Assembly (NCBI GenBank): GCA_002104935.1 | Contig: MCGT01000002.1 | Span: 620,001-684,000 of the forward strand | DNA length: 64,000 nt | Reading direction: 5' to 3' | Source: Hesseltinella vesiculosa | Taxonomy: Eukaryota > Mucoromycota > Mucoromycetes > Mucorales > Cunninghamellaceae | Shown: piece after piece, positions 1-10,753 of the stretch | Layout of the letters: each line of letters starts with the position of its first letter | How positions within the stretch are numbered: position 1 is the first letter of the stretch | The notes under the pieces: generated by a model | Seen by the model: the letters and a program-made list of their open reading frames with translations, nothing else | Databases searched by the model: none | Told to the model about the DNA's origin: nothing | Position numbers and translations under genes: made by a program

Positions 1-70
1 GGAGGGCTGGAAGGAGGTGGTGGCGAATTTGTTCTCGAAGCTGACGGTTGGGCGTAATAAAGATGATTAA
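1..70 (+). CDS. 3' end of an unidentified gene (partial)
   Basis: The frame starting at base 2 is open from the window edge to a TAA at 68-70 and ends ...SKLTVGRNKDD. The mix of residues (hydrophobic helix-like stretch, basic/acidic tail) looks like a genuine C-terminus, but 22 residues are too few to name a family. The rest of the gene lies upstream of the window. A minus-strand overlap is possible but no good candidate is visible. Confidence 0.45.
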   Translation, partial: EGWKEVVANLFSKLTVGRNKDD

Positions 71-689
71 CATAGTCGATATCTTTTACTAATGGATCCT
101 CCAGGGACAATGTTGCATAACCGGAATCTGTCCTGCCCAAATCCACCGGCGTCGTCGGCTGAGACGTGCTTGCCAACGAACTGAACGAAGACGACAATGA
201 GCACACCGACTGGCTTGGCCTGTTGCCCTGGAGGCCGTACTCGTGAGGAAAAAGCAGTAGCCGAGTTGGCTCGCTCTGTTCTGACGATGTGTTGTCTATC
301 TTTGACTGACCGGTGCTGGGTCCTTCTACCCAAGCAAATATCTCTTGCTGTCGTTTCGAATGAGTTTGCCCCATTCTTTAAAAGCTGGAAAAAAAAAAAA
401 AGAGAAAAATGCGTGGAAGAAAGAAAACAAAATAAACAAGCCTTGCCTTGCCTTTTTTTTTTTTTTTTTTTTTTCCCAGCCAAAAAAAAAAAGGAGTTGA
501 CGGAGGCGGAAAAAATTTAGACGGTTTTCGTCAGGCGCCTTTGCTTTCGTTGGACCTGCGAGTGAATTCTGATGGCCAGCCAAAAAAGCACGCCGCCTGA
601 AGTGGAAGTATGGCCGAGGCGCCTCAGCACAGCGACTTTTTTCAAACTCGTATTTCAACCTGCCCAGATGGCATGTGGTTTTTCATGCA
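71..689. other. intergenic stretch, no gene recognised
   Basis: Long T and A runs near 453-475 and 481-492 and a few short open frames that are mostly homopolymer translation (poly-Lys/poly-Phe). One plus-strand stretch around 130-230 reads coding-like in one frame but is broken by stops and resembles no family I know. I see no supported gene. Confidence 0.4.
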
Positions 690-895
690 CCAAGTGCCAC
701 AGTCATGCAACAATCCGGCCTGGCGAGCCCATTTGTCGGAGCGCGGCCTTTGAATATTCGCTGACCATTTTTTCTTGTTTTGCCGGTTCTTTTTTTTTTT
801 GCAGGGGAATCGGAGGTGGCAAAACTAAACTTGTCAAGTTGGCTGCGCACTCGCTGCTGATTGGCCTGATGACTTGCTCGATCCATTTGTTCTAA
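690..895 (-). repeat. dispersed repeat family, copy a (inverted orientation)
   Basis: Read on the minus strand this stretch carries the core shared by the other copies: ATCAGG-CAAT, then CAGCCAACTT, then GTTTTG-CACCTCCGATTCCCC followed by a long A run. It is the only one of six copies in this orientation. The alignment is by eye and gapped, and no terminal repeats or target-site duplications are evident. Confidence 0.45.
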
Positions 896-1014
896 ATCGA
901 ATCCCTTCATACAAATAAAACGGTGAGAAATGGCCGTGACTAGCGTTCAAGGTCTCTCAGCCATCGTCAAAGAGATAGGAGCAAACGAACATGGCCCAGC
1001 TAATATTAGCTGGC

Positions 1015-1225
1015 GATTTTTGGTATTATTTTTTTCCATTTTGGAAAAACGTTGTCGAGTGCATTTGGGTGATGCAATCGATGTGGCATTCTACATGAGA
1101 GCACAAACTTACGAACAATGATGACGTCGAAAAAATCAGGTGGGTTGACGGTATCCGCCCAGCCAACGTTTGATCCCTTTCGTTTTTTCACGTCAGAATC
1201 CCCAGCCAGGGCGATCTGATCAAAA
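1015..1225 (+). repeat. dispersed repeat family, copy b
   Basis: Shares the ordered blocks of the family: GAGTGCATTTGGGTGAT, an ATGATGACGTCGAAAAAATC block, CAGCCAACGTTTGATCC, TTTCGTTTTTTCACG, CCCCAGCC and GGCGATCTGATC. In one frame it encodes AQPTFDPFRF and SESPA, which recurs with changes in copies at 21.7 and 34.8 kb. It is probably a decayed mobile-element fragment; the function is unknown. Confidence 0.55.
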
Positions 1226-1675
1226 ACCACCACGCAAACCCGTCAGCTATCAATGCCAATGTTGCACACGGTTAGAATAGGATGAGACAATGTGTGGGCT
1301 CAAGTAAACGTGTTGCAATAGCCTGCCAAGGATGGAAAATGCCCTTGTTTCGACCAAGAGCTACTAAAAGCACGCCAGGCAACTTCATATATCTCCGATA
1401 CTTCCCAAGTGGCAGTTGCAGATAGCATGCCTTGAGAAACTGTGTCGGTTCACATCCTAGACGAGTTGGGCATCACCTCCCTCTCCCTGTCTGCGTGAGC
1501 GTGCTGAAATAGACGCTTTGAGCTCGCTTTGAACTGGCCAATGAGTGCCCCGCACTCGACTGTCCTGAACGATACACCCAACGCTCAAACAGGCATGGTG
1601 ATTCTCGATGGCAATCAACATGGGGATGGGCTCTGCCTTTTTTTTATTGCTCAAATCTATCTTTTAATGCAAGCT
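1226..1675. other. intergenic, nothing recognised
   Basis: No open frame with coding character or family resemblance. It lies between repeat copy b and the 3' end of the minus-strand bL9m gene. Confidence 0.4.
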
Positions 1676-2518
1676 TTACTTTTCTTCGGGCACAACATCA
1701 ATGCTGATAGAGACAGTGGTGTGGTCGGCAAAATGGATTGGGATGGTATGGTTGCCGAGCGTTTTGATTTTTCCGCCTTGGACGTCGATGGCTTGCTTTT
1801 CCAGTGTGTGAATGTCGTGCTTGTCCTTGAGTTCTTGCAAGATATCATCGACAGACACTGACCCAAACAGAGCTTCGCTGCCAGGCACAATGGCTCGAGT
1901 AAACCGCAAACTGGACACTTGGCTCAACGCCTGTTGCAATTCGCTGGTCAGTACTTGTTGCTTTAACTGTTGTTCTTGTATTTCTATTTGTTGTTGCTCG
2001 GTCATGGCCTCAGCCTCGGCCTATCAAACGAAACCAGTTTTAAATTCATGCACCATACATCCTGCAGCGTTTCTTACCTCGTCGATCACTGATTCTAAAG
2101 ACTCGCCTTTGACGATATAGCTTGCTTTTCCACTAGGATAGAGCACGTTTCGCATCAAACCAGCTAATAAAAAAAAATAGGTAAAAAAAAAACGTTCACG
2201 TCCATGGTCATTTTTCACGTACGTCGCACAGACACCACTTGCCCTACGTCCCAGAAAATGAAAATGAGTAAAAAAAAAAAAAAAATAGTAGAGAGAGACA
2301 TTACCTTTAAGGCCAATTCCTTCAATGTATTGGTTTAGTCGGATTTGGATGGGAGCCTTTTTATGAGCATATCGCTATGAGGAACAGAGAAGAAGGGTGA
2401 GGTCGTGCATGAGGGTGTGAAGGCGCAATGGGTGGTATGACGAGGATCAAAACTACTATTATACCTTTGTCATGCACTGCACTTGGTTAAACAATGGTCG
2501 AGTGGAGCGAGTGAACAT
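1676..2518 (-). CDS. MRPL9: mitochondrial large-subunit ribosomal protein bL9m
   Basis: Structural protein of the mitochondrial 54S ribosomal subunit. Five exons on the minus strand (2518-2465, 2374-2305, 2243-2223, 2163-2078, 2020-1676) join in frame to about 191 residues. Exons 2-4 give the bL9 N-terminal RNA-binding domain, with IEGIGLKGQVVSVRPGLMRN followed by LYPSGKA, matching the family signature (G-x-KG-x-VV-x-V-x-x-G-x-x-RN-x-L-x-P-x-G-A). The last exon is the C-terminal lobe (LFGSVSVDDI ... IKTLGNHTIPIHF). The N-terminus (MFTRSTRPLF) is basic and hydroxylated, as expected for a mitochondrial presequence. Exon 3 is only 21 nt. The start is the first ATG giving the presequence. The Alba-domain gene is divergently oriented upstream. 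Confidence 0.88.
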
Positions 2519-3215
2519 TCTAAAGTAGAGCTGATCGATCTAGGACAATGCTGGTGAAAAAGAAAAACGAAAAAAAAAAAAAAAAAAATGGGCCAGGGGA
2601 GGCGGAGCTTGCTTTTTTTCACGGCTGACAAGCCACGAAAGCCCCGCCATGGCTGCCTCTTTCCTTCCACTTCTTTTCACACACACACACACACATCATC
2701 ATATCATCCACGTAAGCTACCCCCTCCCCGCCCATTCTTCCCGGCAATGATGATACCGTAAAAGGTTCGAAAGAGACCAAAAAGACAGGGAAGGCAACCG
2801 AGAAAACCCACAAGAAAACCCAATGTTTGAAATCTTGGCAAGTATTCATAGACGCGAATATTTCTTGTCGTAAGGCCAAACAAAGATCAACACGAGTCAT
2901 TTTATAGGTTGTCCGGAAGTGTTTCTATTCTCCTTGGACAACAAAGGCATGACTCCACAGCAACATTGCTTTCCACCTGACCTTTGCTAGACTCAAGATT
3001 TTTGCTATCAAAGGGGATCATTCAAAAGCGATAGACTTTGGGACACACCGAGGGCCATCTCTTTTTCTTGTTCGTGCGTTTCTCTCTGGTTTGCCCTGTA
3101 TTTTCTCTGTCATGTGAACAAGAACACCTTCTGAGCCGTCTCCCTCTCTGTCTATAGCTCTTTGCCTTGGAACACGCTTTTTTTTGGTGACTCACCCTTT
3201 TTTTTTTTACGCTAG
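2519..3215. promoter_or_regulatory. divergent intergenic region between bL9m and the Alba-like gene
   Basis: About 700 bp between two divergently transcribed starts. It contains an (AC)n microsatellite at about 2679-2695 and A/T runs. An acceptor-like polypyrimidine-TAG sits directly before the Alba ATG, so an intron in its 5' leader is possible. No binding sites are asserted. Confidence 0.4.
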
Positions 3216-3792
3216 ATGGACCAATATCGAAAATCCGGTCCGGTCGATCCTCCCACCTCTTCACCCGCAGCTGACAATGAACTTCGAGTCACCATGTCCA
3301 AATCCATCAATCAACTTGTTGAACAAGGCCTAAAGAAACTTGACGTAAGGACCAACGATGCCGTCCGCCTGCCGAGGCCCTAATTTTTTTTAACCCAGTC
3401 ATACAACAGCGTCGTCATTGTCAGCAAAGGCAAAGCGATCAACCGAGGCATCACCGTTGTGGAAATCATCAAGAGGAGGAAGGACGGAAAGCTGCATCAA
3501 TATAACCAAATGGGCATTGTCACAGCCTCGGAACAATGGTCACCTGTCAATGAGGACGACCTTGACAGGCAAGTCTACCCTTCTCTCTCCTCGCCGACCT
3601 GTTGCCACTGACCCTCCTTCTCTTTCCAGAATTATCGTCGACACAAAGTTACCCATCACCATCATTCACTTGTCAATAGACCCAAACCAAGCATTAGAAC
3701 AAACGTCTGGGTAAATTTTTGCTCGGTATTGACGGCTTGCTCAAGCTCATTTTTTTTTTTTCATCATTAGATACCAACCACCCTCATTGTAA
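3216..3792 (+). CDS. Alba-domain DNA/RNA-binding protein
   Basis: Small nucleic-acid-binding protein of the Alba superfamily, which includes the eukaryotic RNase P/MRP-type Rpp20/Rpp25-like proteins. Four exons (3216-3344, 3399-3568, 3630-3710, 3771-3792) give about 133 residues. The Alba core is visible from residue ~27: SKSINQLVEQGLKKL, then SVVIVSKGKAINRGITVVEI with the basic KGKAI loop typical for RNA contact, then a beta-hairpin rich in KRRKDGK and the final PITIIHLS strand. Intron 2 begins GCAAGT (a GC-AG intron) and must be removed to keep the frame. The precise paralogue (RNase P subunit or free Alba-like) is not resolved from sequence alone. Confidence 0.78.
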
Positions 3793-3866
3793 ATAAACGA
3801 CTTTTTTATTGCTATCTACATTTTTGTGGGAATCAAATGACATGCAATGAATGGAAAGGGTGAGAT

Positions 3867-4868
3867 TCAAAGAGAGCTACACGTATTGTAAAATGGTAGA
3901 CAGGACACAAATTGACACCAGTTGCAGCCCTAAAAAGGAAGGGTGAGGGATCCAAACGAAATAATCTGCTCAGCTTTACCTGCGACCATGAGTGATTGGT
4001 ATAAAAATTGGAGAGAACTTCATAAAAAAGCACAATCAATGCCACCAGGGCAATCAGACGAAACGCCATCATCATCAGCCATCGGACACGCTGTTCTAGA
4101 AACTTGGCTTGGCTAGACCAAATGGACCATTGTGCTAAAATCCCACCCATGAGACCTCCCAAATGACAGAAATTGTTGTACCTAAAGACATTGGCATCAG
4201 AGTGGCATCTTTTTTTTTTTTTTCTGTGTTACCCAGGCAAATAGCCTACAATGACACCAAGCACTAAAAAATAAAAAATAAATAAATTAGCAGTGACCTC
4301 GTTTGTCTTTTTTTTTTTAGTGTACCTATCACCAATAGAAATCTAAGAATAGGTGATCCGGGGTATAATGTGGATTGCCAAGAACGGAAACCATCCATCA
4401 AAGAAGCGCCTGCTAAGCCAAAGATCGGCACAAGACAACCCATCAATGCTAAATTAAAACGGGATGAAAAAAAATGGGTGAATGGGAGCGGGACTGGCAA
4501 GTTTGTTGGCCAACTTACCAACATTGTCATGAATAAACACGCTGCCAAAGCAATAGCCAAACGTCCCAGACACAATAAAAATATAAATGTAGCGAAGCGT
4601 GCCCATTTGCCTTTCTACCATGGCTCCATACGAGAGTAAAAACAACATATTGATCACATATTGAAAAACTCCGCCCGAGGTCAAAAGTGCCGTCAGAAAG
4701 CGGAACGCTTGATCTGGTGCCTGCGCACTTTTAAATGGAGTCAGGCCACACACATTTTCTAATTGGCATGTCCCACCACCTGTCATTGGGATCTCATACA
4801 CCCAGCTTGGAGCTGTCAACATGGAACCACCTGATCAAATATTGGATGGAAACGATCAGCTACGGCCC

Positions 4869-4901
<33 letters not shown>

Positions 4902-5693
4902 GCACTTGCTGGCATTGGCACATGGGTAAGACTGTGAAGGCGTCAGTTCAAGAGAGGCCCTCATACACGGAGGGAACAAAGCGCCAGTTCGGACAAGCGT
5001 CTGAGCATTGACTCCCAGATAAATGTTGAAGGGTGATAAGGACAGCACAGCACTGTATTCATTCTTGAATTGAATAAATCCATATATCAGCAAAATGCCC
5101 GCCATCAAGGCAAAGATGTAGGAAAACAAAGGGATGCGCTGCCCTTTTTCCGCAGGAGGATGCTGCATCGAAGGGCCAAAGGGCCACCCTTGGCTTGCTG
5201 ACATTGGCGTCGGTGCCCTTTGTGACATTGGTGTCGCTCGATCGGACATCATGGGCGTAGGCGATCGGTAGGCGTCGGCAGGTGGATGGTGCTGGTGGTG
5301 CAGTGGTAGCTGCTTGGCTTGGTCCTCGGTCAAAACAGCAAACGGATGGCCCGCATCCCTACCCATCTTACCATGGACAGGGAGTAAAAATAATAGGGTG
5401 GATCGAAAGCCGTGTTTCTTGTAATGCATCACAACACTTTTCTTTTTTTTGACCAGGCTCCTTTTTTCTTCGTCGTCATCTTGCACCCCTACATCATGCT
5501 TGGCACCCTGCTTGTAGAACCCCATAGTATCAAAGCGTTCAAGATCATGTCGAGCTGGCTGTACCGTCGGATCGACAATCAGTGCTGCTGTGTCAGATGT
5601 CGGGGAATCGGCGCGTTGGTGGGTAGGCAGGCGAAAGCTGCTCGTTGGCGGCAAGGATTTTAATTTCCATTTACCAAAACGTCCTCCTTTCAT
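3867..5693 (-). CDS. rhomboid-family membrane protein, probable pseudoprotease
   Basis: Six exons (5693-4910, 4812-4519, 4448-4326, 4263-4233, 4181-3980, 3929-3867) join to about 498 residues. A polar, proline-rich cytosolic N-terminus of ~190 residues precedes a membrane segment, the family's TLVRTGALFPPCMR stretch, a cysteine-rich loop, and the rhomboid core with several hydrophobic helices. The late HLGG motif (CHLGGLMGG) and the C-terminal CNWCQFVSCLP tail typical of fungal rhomboids are kept. Where active rhomboids have GxSG followed by (A)(L/V)FG, this protein has MGCLVPIFG, so the nucleophilic serine is missing. The upstream histidine of the H-x4-H-x3-N element reads F-Q-x-x-x-N. Known rhomboid relatives without catalysis (iRhoms, Derlins) act as binding and trafficking proteins; a similar role here is inference. 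Intron 1 is GC-AG and contains an A28 run. Confidence 0.72.
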
Positions 5694-6576
5694 CTTGATC
5701 TTTTAACAGAAAATTTAAGGAGACACCTTTTTTCTGTTTGCCACTGTCCAAGTGTTTAAATATGCATCATCGCTGGGTTTGTGCGACGTTGTCAAATTTG
5801 TTTGCAATTTGCCCCTCATCAAATTTAGTGCTCCAATGCCCCCCATATCAAATTCATTAAGAAAACTCGGATTCCTCACCCTCTTTTTCTTAGATCGACC
5901 TTCCAAACTAGACCACCGTCTCCCTCTCTCGCTCTCAAAAGTGGTCAACATGTGATTTTTTATTTTTATATTTTTTTTTTTTTTTTTTGGTTGGGCGTAG
6001 GAGCTGAGAGGCAAACACTTTTTCTTTAAGCCATGTCCCACGAAGATGAGCCTCTGCTGCTTAAAGCGAAGGACAAGTATCATCCTTTTTTTTTTTTTTG
6101 AAAAGGCAGAGCAGATGACTTGTGGTCTCCCTGCTTTGCGAAAACACTCACCAAATGTAGAGAAAAAGATAAATAGAACGTCTCATTAATTAAGCATCGT
6201 TTCCTCGAAAGACATGGACTAGACTGCTTCTGCTAAGATCAATGAAATCACAAGTGAACCACCACACAGCGTCCAACGAGCAGCCTCGATTTCAGCTTGC
6301 CAGCTTATTTTCCACTCTATTCATGCAATGAATCCAACTTCGACTCTGTAGATTGTAATATCTAGGCTACATTTGATCAGTTTTCTTTAAACATAAAATG
6401 CAAATCCTCTTTATGAAGCACAGACGTTTTTTTTTTTTTCGTGGCAGCTTGCATTACTTCCTGTTGAAAGCACAAGCGTTAAGCGCACCTTTTTCAGATA
6501 CCGCTGATAGAGCTGCCCGTCCTTTTTTTTCGACTCTTCTCAGTTCTCTTGCTTTTTTTTTTTTTTGAATGTGTGA
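5694..6576. promoter_or_regulatory. divergent intergenic region between the rhomboid-like gene and ISC1
   Basis: T runs and short frames only. An ATG at 6033 opens a short plausible peptide (MSHEDEPLLLK...), but no splice path joins it in frame to ISC1, so it may be a leader uORF or chance. Confidence 0.35.
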
Positions 6577-8128
6577 ATGGTTGATTCATCGTTACTGCGC
6601 GTGCTATCATTGAACTGCTGGTAAGTAAGAACCAAGTGCATTTGAAACACTGGCGCATGGACACTTGTCTACTTTTATTAATCTAGGGGATTGCTGCTTG
6701 TTTCCAAACAACGAGAAAAACGTCTTAAAGCCATTGCCGATTATCTTTCTAAAGGTGATTATGATTTGGTCGCATTACAAGAAGTCTGGGTGCAGGATGA
6801 CTATGAATGCATCAGAGAAAAAACTGTCAACACATTGCCATTTGCCAAATACTTTTACAGGTCAGGAGCCAAAGGCCGCGCACAAAGCTGACACTTTTTT
6901 TTTTTTTCAACAGTGGCACGCTTGGGAGCGGCCTTGTCTTGCTCAGCAAACATCCCTTTGTCTCCACTTCATACTGGCGATACACTCTGGCTGGACGTCC
7001 ATTGAAAATATTTCATGGTGACTTCTATGTGGGCAAAGGCTGCGCTTCTGCTTGCATCGATCACCCTGCCCTTGGCCTGTTGCAACTCTTCACAACCCAC
7101 GTACGGTGAAAAAATTGAAATCACTTGGATACTCATTTTTTTTTTGGTTTCTTTTTAGCTCCACGCAGGTTATGGTGTGGCTGATGAATATCGCGGCCAC
7201 CGTATCAGTGAAACTTGGGAACTGACCTCAATGATACGTGACGCCATGAGTCAGGGCCGCCAAGTCATTGTTGTAATTCGACTCTCAACCAAGATATCTG
7301 AGTGGGTGCTCACTTTCTTTTTTTTTTTCTTCATAGACAGGCGATTTCAACAGCATACCCACCAGCTACAATTATCAGGTCTTGCGTGACCATGGTTTCA
7401 TGACAGACTCATGGGCAGAGGTGCATGCATCTTTGACCAATGGCATAGCCAGCGACCAGCAACAGGATATCAATGATGACCAACTGCAGTTCATCCAGCG
7501 CCATGGCATCACTTGTAACTCGTCCATCAACTCTTGGTCCAAACACTATGGCGCGCTCCAGCCAAAAGGCAGTCGGCTGGATTACGTGTTTTACAAAAAG
7601 ACCGCCCAATTGGAATGCATCGATTCGTATGTCGACTTGGTTGACCCCATCCCAGGTACCTCCCTCAGCCACTCTGACCATTTCGGTGTGTGCTCCACAT
7701 TCCGTATCTGTGCAGCCACTTCACCCAAGCTCTCCCCCTTGCATCCCTGCCAGACCAACCTGACCATGGCCACAGTGCAAGAAATCACGCTTATTCTGCA
7801 GACCGACCACCATACCATGCAGAGAATGTCACGTCGGCTACTTGTTACCTTCTTGTTGCTCCTTCTCCTCGTCCTCCTCTTTTATATCACCATGGTTGTG
7901 GTTCCAATCCATGTGTATAACCCTGTGCACCAGTCAGTGATCCTGTGGCTGTTGCCTTTGGTGGTTGGTCCGTTCTTAATCGCTGCCTCTGCCTTGTCCA
8001 TTGTCTGTTTGATTGTCGGCTTTGTGTTTGGCTACGCTGAGGCTCAGCATACCCATCAGTTCGTCACCGATCTCCAGACGCTCCTTACTGGTTTGCAGCT
8101 AAAATCAGACTCCAACAGCGCGCTGTAG
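6577..8128 (+). CDS. ISC1: inositol phosphosphingolipid phospholipase C / neutral sphingomyelinase
   Basis: Hydrolyses inositol phosphosphingolipids to ceramide at membranes. Five exons (6577-6620, 6687-6860, 6914-7100, 7159-7272, 7337-8128) give about 436 residues. The DNase I-like fold motifs are all present: LSLNCWGL near the start, LVALQEVW (metal-binding Glu), GSGLVLLSKHP, THLHAGYG, the TGDFNSIPTS block and a terminal SHSDHFGV with the catalytic His. Two strongly hydrophobic segments (about residues 345-405) at the C-terminus match the paired transmembrane helices that anchor Isc1 and make its activity lipid-dependent. The ATG at 6577 is chosen because it leads straight into the first conserved strand; the first exon is only 44 nt. 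Confidence 0.88.
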
Positions 8129-8565
8129 TTTTTTTTTCTTTTGGAACTGCCACCCTTTTTGGTATATAAATTTAACAGTGCACTTGCAAAGCATACTTCA
8201 TGTATGCGACCGGAGTTCACTATATACAGTATGAGCTTGGCGAAGTCAAATCTTATTACATACAGTAATAAGGTTGACCAGGTGCCAACAATGTTGTCCA
8301 GAGGCAAAGAGCAAAAGGATGGATAAAAAAAAGGACGGATCAAATTCACCGCCCTATTGCTTGATCTGCTCTGACAGTAAATTTTCTCCAAAACTTGGCC
8401 CGGATTATCAATCATAACCTGCTGCAAACATTTTATGAATTACAGTATAACCTGATCCAAGAATAAAAATAAACCACCAACTTGATAGTCTACCCCTCAA
8501 CAGTCAGCAGGAGAACGCCTTCCCTAAATGGAATCATCCCAGCTGAGTTGTAAAACAATGCCCAT
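8129..8565. other. 3' region of ISC1 and spacer
   Basis: A TATA-like AT-rich stretch and no supported open frame. A minus-strand frame overlapping the ISC1 end is a shadow of ISC1. Confidence 0.35.
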
Positions 8566-8672
8566 CGCCGAAGCGGCGAAAAAAAATCATTAACACCAGC
8601 CCTGCAGGAAGTGGCGAGGTGTTCAACGCCACTTAAAAAAAATAGACATCCCGTCTCGGGATGAGCAAAAAA
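8566..8672 (-). terminator. T run plus three hairpins downstream of tRNA-Ser
   Basis: Reading on from the tRNA on the minus strand: T6 (8672-8667), a hairpin CATCCCG/CGGGATG with a 3-nt loop (8647-8663), T8 (8642-8635), a hairpin AAGTGGCG/CGCCACTT (8609-8634), then T8 (8586-8579) and a hairpin CGCCG/CGGCG (8566-8578). The T6 run is the expected RNA polymerase III terminator. The repeated hairpin and T-run units are additional and could be backup terminators; that role is inferred. Confidence 0.5.
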
Positions 8673-8676
8673 GATG

Positions 8677-8758
8677 CGTCAGCGGCAGGATTTGAACCTA
8701 CGCAGGCAGAGCCTATGTGATTTCTAGTCACACTCCTTAACCACTCGGACACACTGAC
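8677..8758 (-). tRNA. tRNA-Ser (anticodon AGA)
   Basis: 82 nt, no intron, CCA not encoded. Acceptor stem GTCAGTG pairs with CGCTGAC (one G-U). The D arm contains the B-loop-like GAGTGGTTAAGG, the anticodon stem is TGTGA/TCACA with loop CTAGAAA (anticodon AGA), there is a long variable arm typical of class II tRNAs, and the T arm has GGTTCAAATCC. A T6 run follows directly on the transcribed strand. Confidence 0.95.
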
Positions 8759-9443
8759 TTGATGAACGTTGAAGTTCCAGAGGTCACATGATCGTCATAT
8801 GTCACGTGATCAGCGATTTAACCAATCAGATCACCATCTGATCGCTGGACCCGGCGATCCGGGCTATCGCCATTGGCCGGGGGAAATTGATGTTAGAGCC
8901 GGATGCACAGGGAATTAGCATCTGTTTTTGCCAAAAAAAAGTCATCACTCATTCATTGGCATTCACATATCATATCATCCGTGCCCTCAGTCGTTCATCA
9001 TTGCCATCTTTATTTTCCCCTACCGTATAAATTCTCAATCTCTATTACAGCCTTTCCCTCACCTCGTCATCTGAATTCAGAAAAAAAAATCTTTTTTTTT
9101 TTTGGGGAGAACATGCCGAATAACCGGAGATCGAATTTGGAGATTTGCTAGTCTTATGTTGTCGGCAAATGAATTTTTTTGCCGCTTTTTCTTTGGCATG
9201 ACTTGCCACTACCAAATATGGCAGGTGCTCTAGAGTGTAAATCTGTCGCGCAGGGAAAATCATCATTCACATTCAAAAAAAGACTTTTATATTGTAATAT
9301 CCCCACTTTTGATATGAAATAAAGAATGCCTTTTTATTACCTTCTACCTCTGCCTCAAATGTGACAGTAGTAGGTAAAAAAAATAAATTGGAGGTCAAGT
9401 AAAAAAAAATCAACATCCTTGAAAGTCGCTCAAGGAAAAAGAA
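8759..9443. other. spacer between the two tRNA genes, with inverted-repeat cluster
   Basis: No gene recognised. The first ~120 bp upstream of tRNA-Ser (about 8785-8885) are dense in short palindromes: CATGATC, TCACGTGATCA, CAGAT-CACC-ATCTG nested inside CAGCGAT...ATCGCTG, and CCCGG-CGAT-CCGGG. Further on, a hairpin (CCTTGA/TCAAGG, 9417-9435) plus a T9 run lies downstream of tRNA-Asp on its strand. Confidence 0.4.
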
Positions 9444-9515
9444 CTCTCAGACGGGGAATTGAACCCCGGTCTCCCGCGTGACAGGCGGGGATACTCACCA
9501 CTATACTATCTGAGA
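9444..9515 (-). tRNA. tRNA-Asp (anticodon GTC)
   Basis: 72 nt, no intron, CCA not encoded. Acceptor stem TCTCAGA/TCTGAGA, D arm TAGTATAGTGGTGAG, anticodon stem-loop CCCGC-CTGTCAC-GCGGG with anticodon GTC, and T arm GGGGTTCAATTCCCC, the eukaryotic tRNA-Asp signature. A T5 run (9440-9436) follows on the transcribed strand as a Pol III stop. Confidence 0.96.
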
Positions 9516-10753
9516 GAGATATTTTTCAAAGCGGGGAGACATATATCAGTGGAGTACGGAAATTTTTGCGCAAAATTTTTGCCTACAGGCATCGGGGTGC
9601 TTCCTGATTAACATGCAAGCTCTAAATATACAGATAAGCCAATATTGAAGTTTAGCAATAACTTAAAGAAATATCTTACAAACGGTTTAATTTTTGTCGT
9701 CATTTTAGAGTGTGTGGCAGAGTTGCCAAATATGGAAATCGTGATTTCAAAAAAATGTCATTGCACTGTGAAGACCTTGGTAACGTCCTCAGTTTAAAAT
9801 GACATTGTACTTTTTTTGTGTCATGTCACTTCTTCATGGTATACTGTTGATAAAAATCTGCTGATGTGCCTACTTGATGGCAGCTTCATTAATCTGGGAA
9901 GGACGCGAAGAAAAAAAAAAAAGCGACGACTTTTTAGATTCCGACCGGCGTCCAATTATGGATGAGTAGCATCTAAAAATGCTAAAGTGACAGCATATCT
10001 ACTTCATCTGTTCGAATCCTACCATTGCAAACCTGTTTGTTTTTGGTCTCTTCTTTGTGTCGACAGGACAGAGAAAGTTTTGGACAGCCAATGGTTTTTT
10101 CCGGCCAGCGCCAGCCTTTTTTTTTTTTTTTTTTGGTCACCTTGCACAATGATCCATGTCAATATCAAAAAAAAAAAAGAAATACCCATTGGCTGTCAGG
10201 TTTGTTTCGGGTTATCCGATATTTTTTCATTTGGTCACCAATTTTTTTTTCTTTTCCAAATCAACGTTGGTTCCGTGGTAAAAACGACCGTCTTGAAAAA
10301 AAAAAAGAGCCAATGCTGGTCATCAATATGGACGGTCGCTAAAAAAAGTTTGAAAAAATCGAGCCAGTTCGTGGAGAAAGCACCTTCCTTTTTTTTTTTT
10401 CCCTCCTGTGTTCTGATCTTGAGGGCAACGATAAGTAGAGCACCAAGGTTGGAGGCTGATGGTAATGTTGGCATTTCCCGTTTGTCGATAACCGCTTGAC
10501 GTGTGATGACAGTTCTTTGCAGGAATTTTTTTTTAAAAACCAGGTTGCCTGAGATCAATGGCGAAAAAAAAAATAGGCTGCAGAGGCCAAATGCAGCTTA
10601 CTCTCCTGTCTTCCTCCTCTTCACTTCTTTCCATGACAGCAGCATGCCTGCCATAAAAATAGCACATAAGAGGAGTGGTCTGTTGCTGGCGGCACGGTTG
10701 GAGAAAGAAAACAAAAAACGATGCCAACATTTATTCTTGTTGATCTAATGGTC
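9516..10753. other. 1.2-kb spacer, no gene supported
   Basis: AT-rich with many 9-16 nt A or T runs. Several frames are open because the homopolymers lack stops. One minus-strand stretch near 10,390-10,500 reads SNLGALLIVALKIR, which could be a membrane helix, but I find no start, partner exons or family resemblance. AATAAA on the minus strand near 10,730 is a plausible polyadenylation signal of the Ssr4-like gene. Confidence 0.4.

Noticed and set aside
67..658. Overlapping open frames with poly-Lys and poly-Phe
   Set aside because: They are translations of A and T homopolymers without conserved segments, starts in context or splice partners.
8056..8427. Minus-strand gene overlapping the end of ISC1
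   Set aside because: Shadow frame of a well-supported gene with no motif of its own.
9987..10558. Plus- and minus-strand frames of 100-170 codons
   Set aside because: Composition is dominated by homopolymer translation on both strands, with no recognisable motif.
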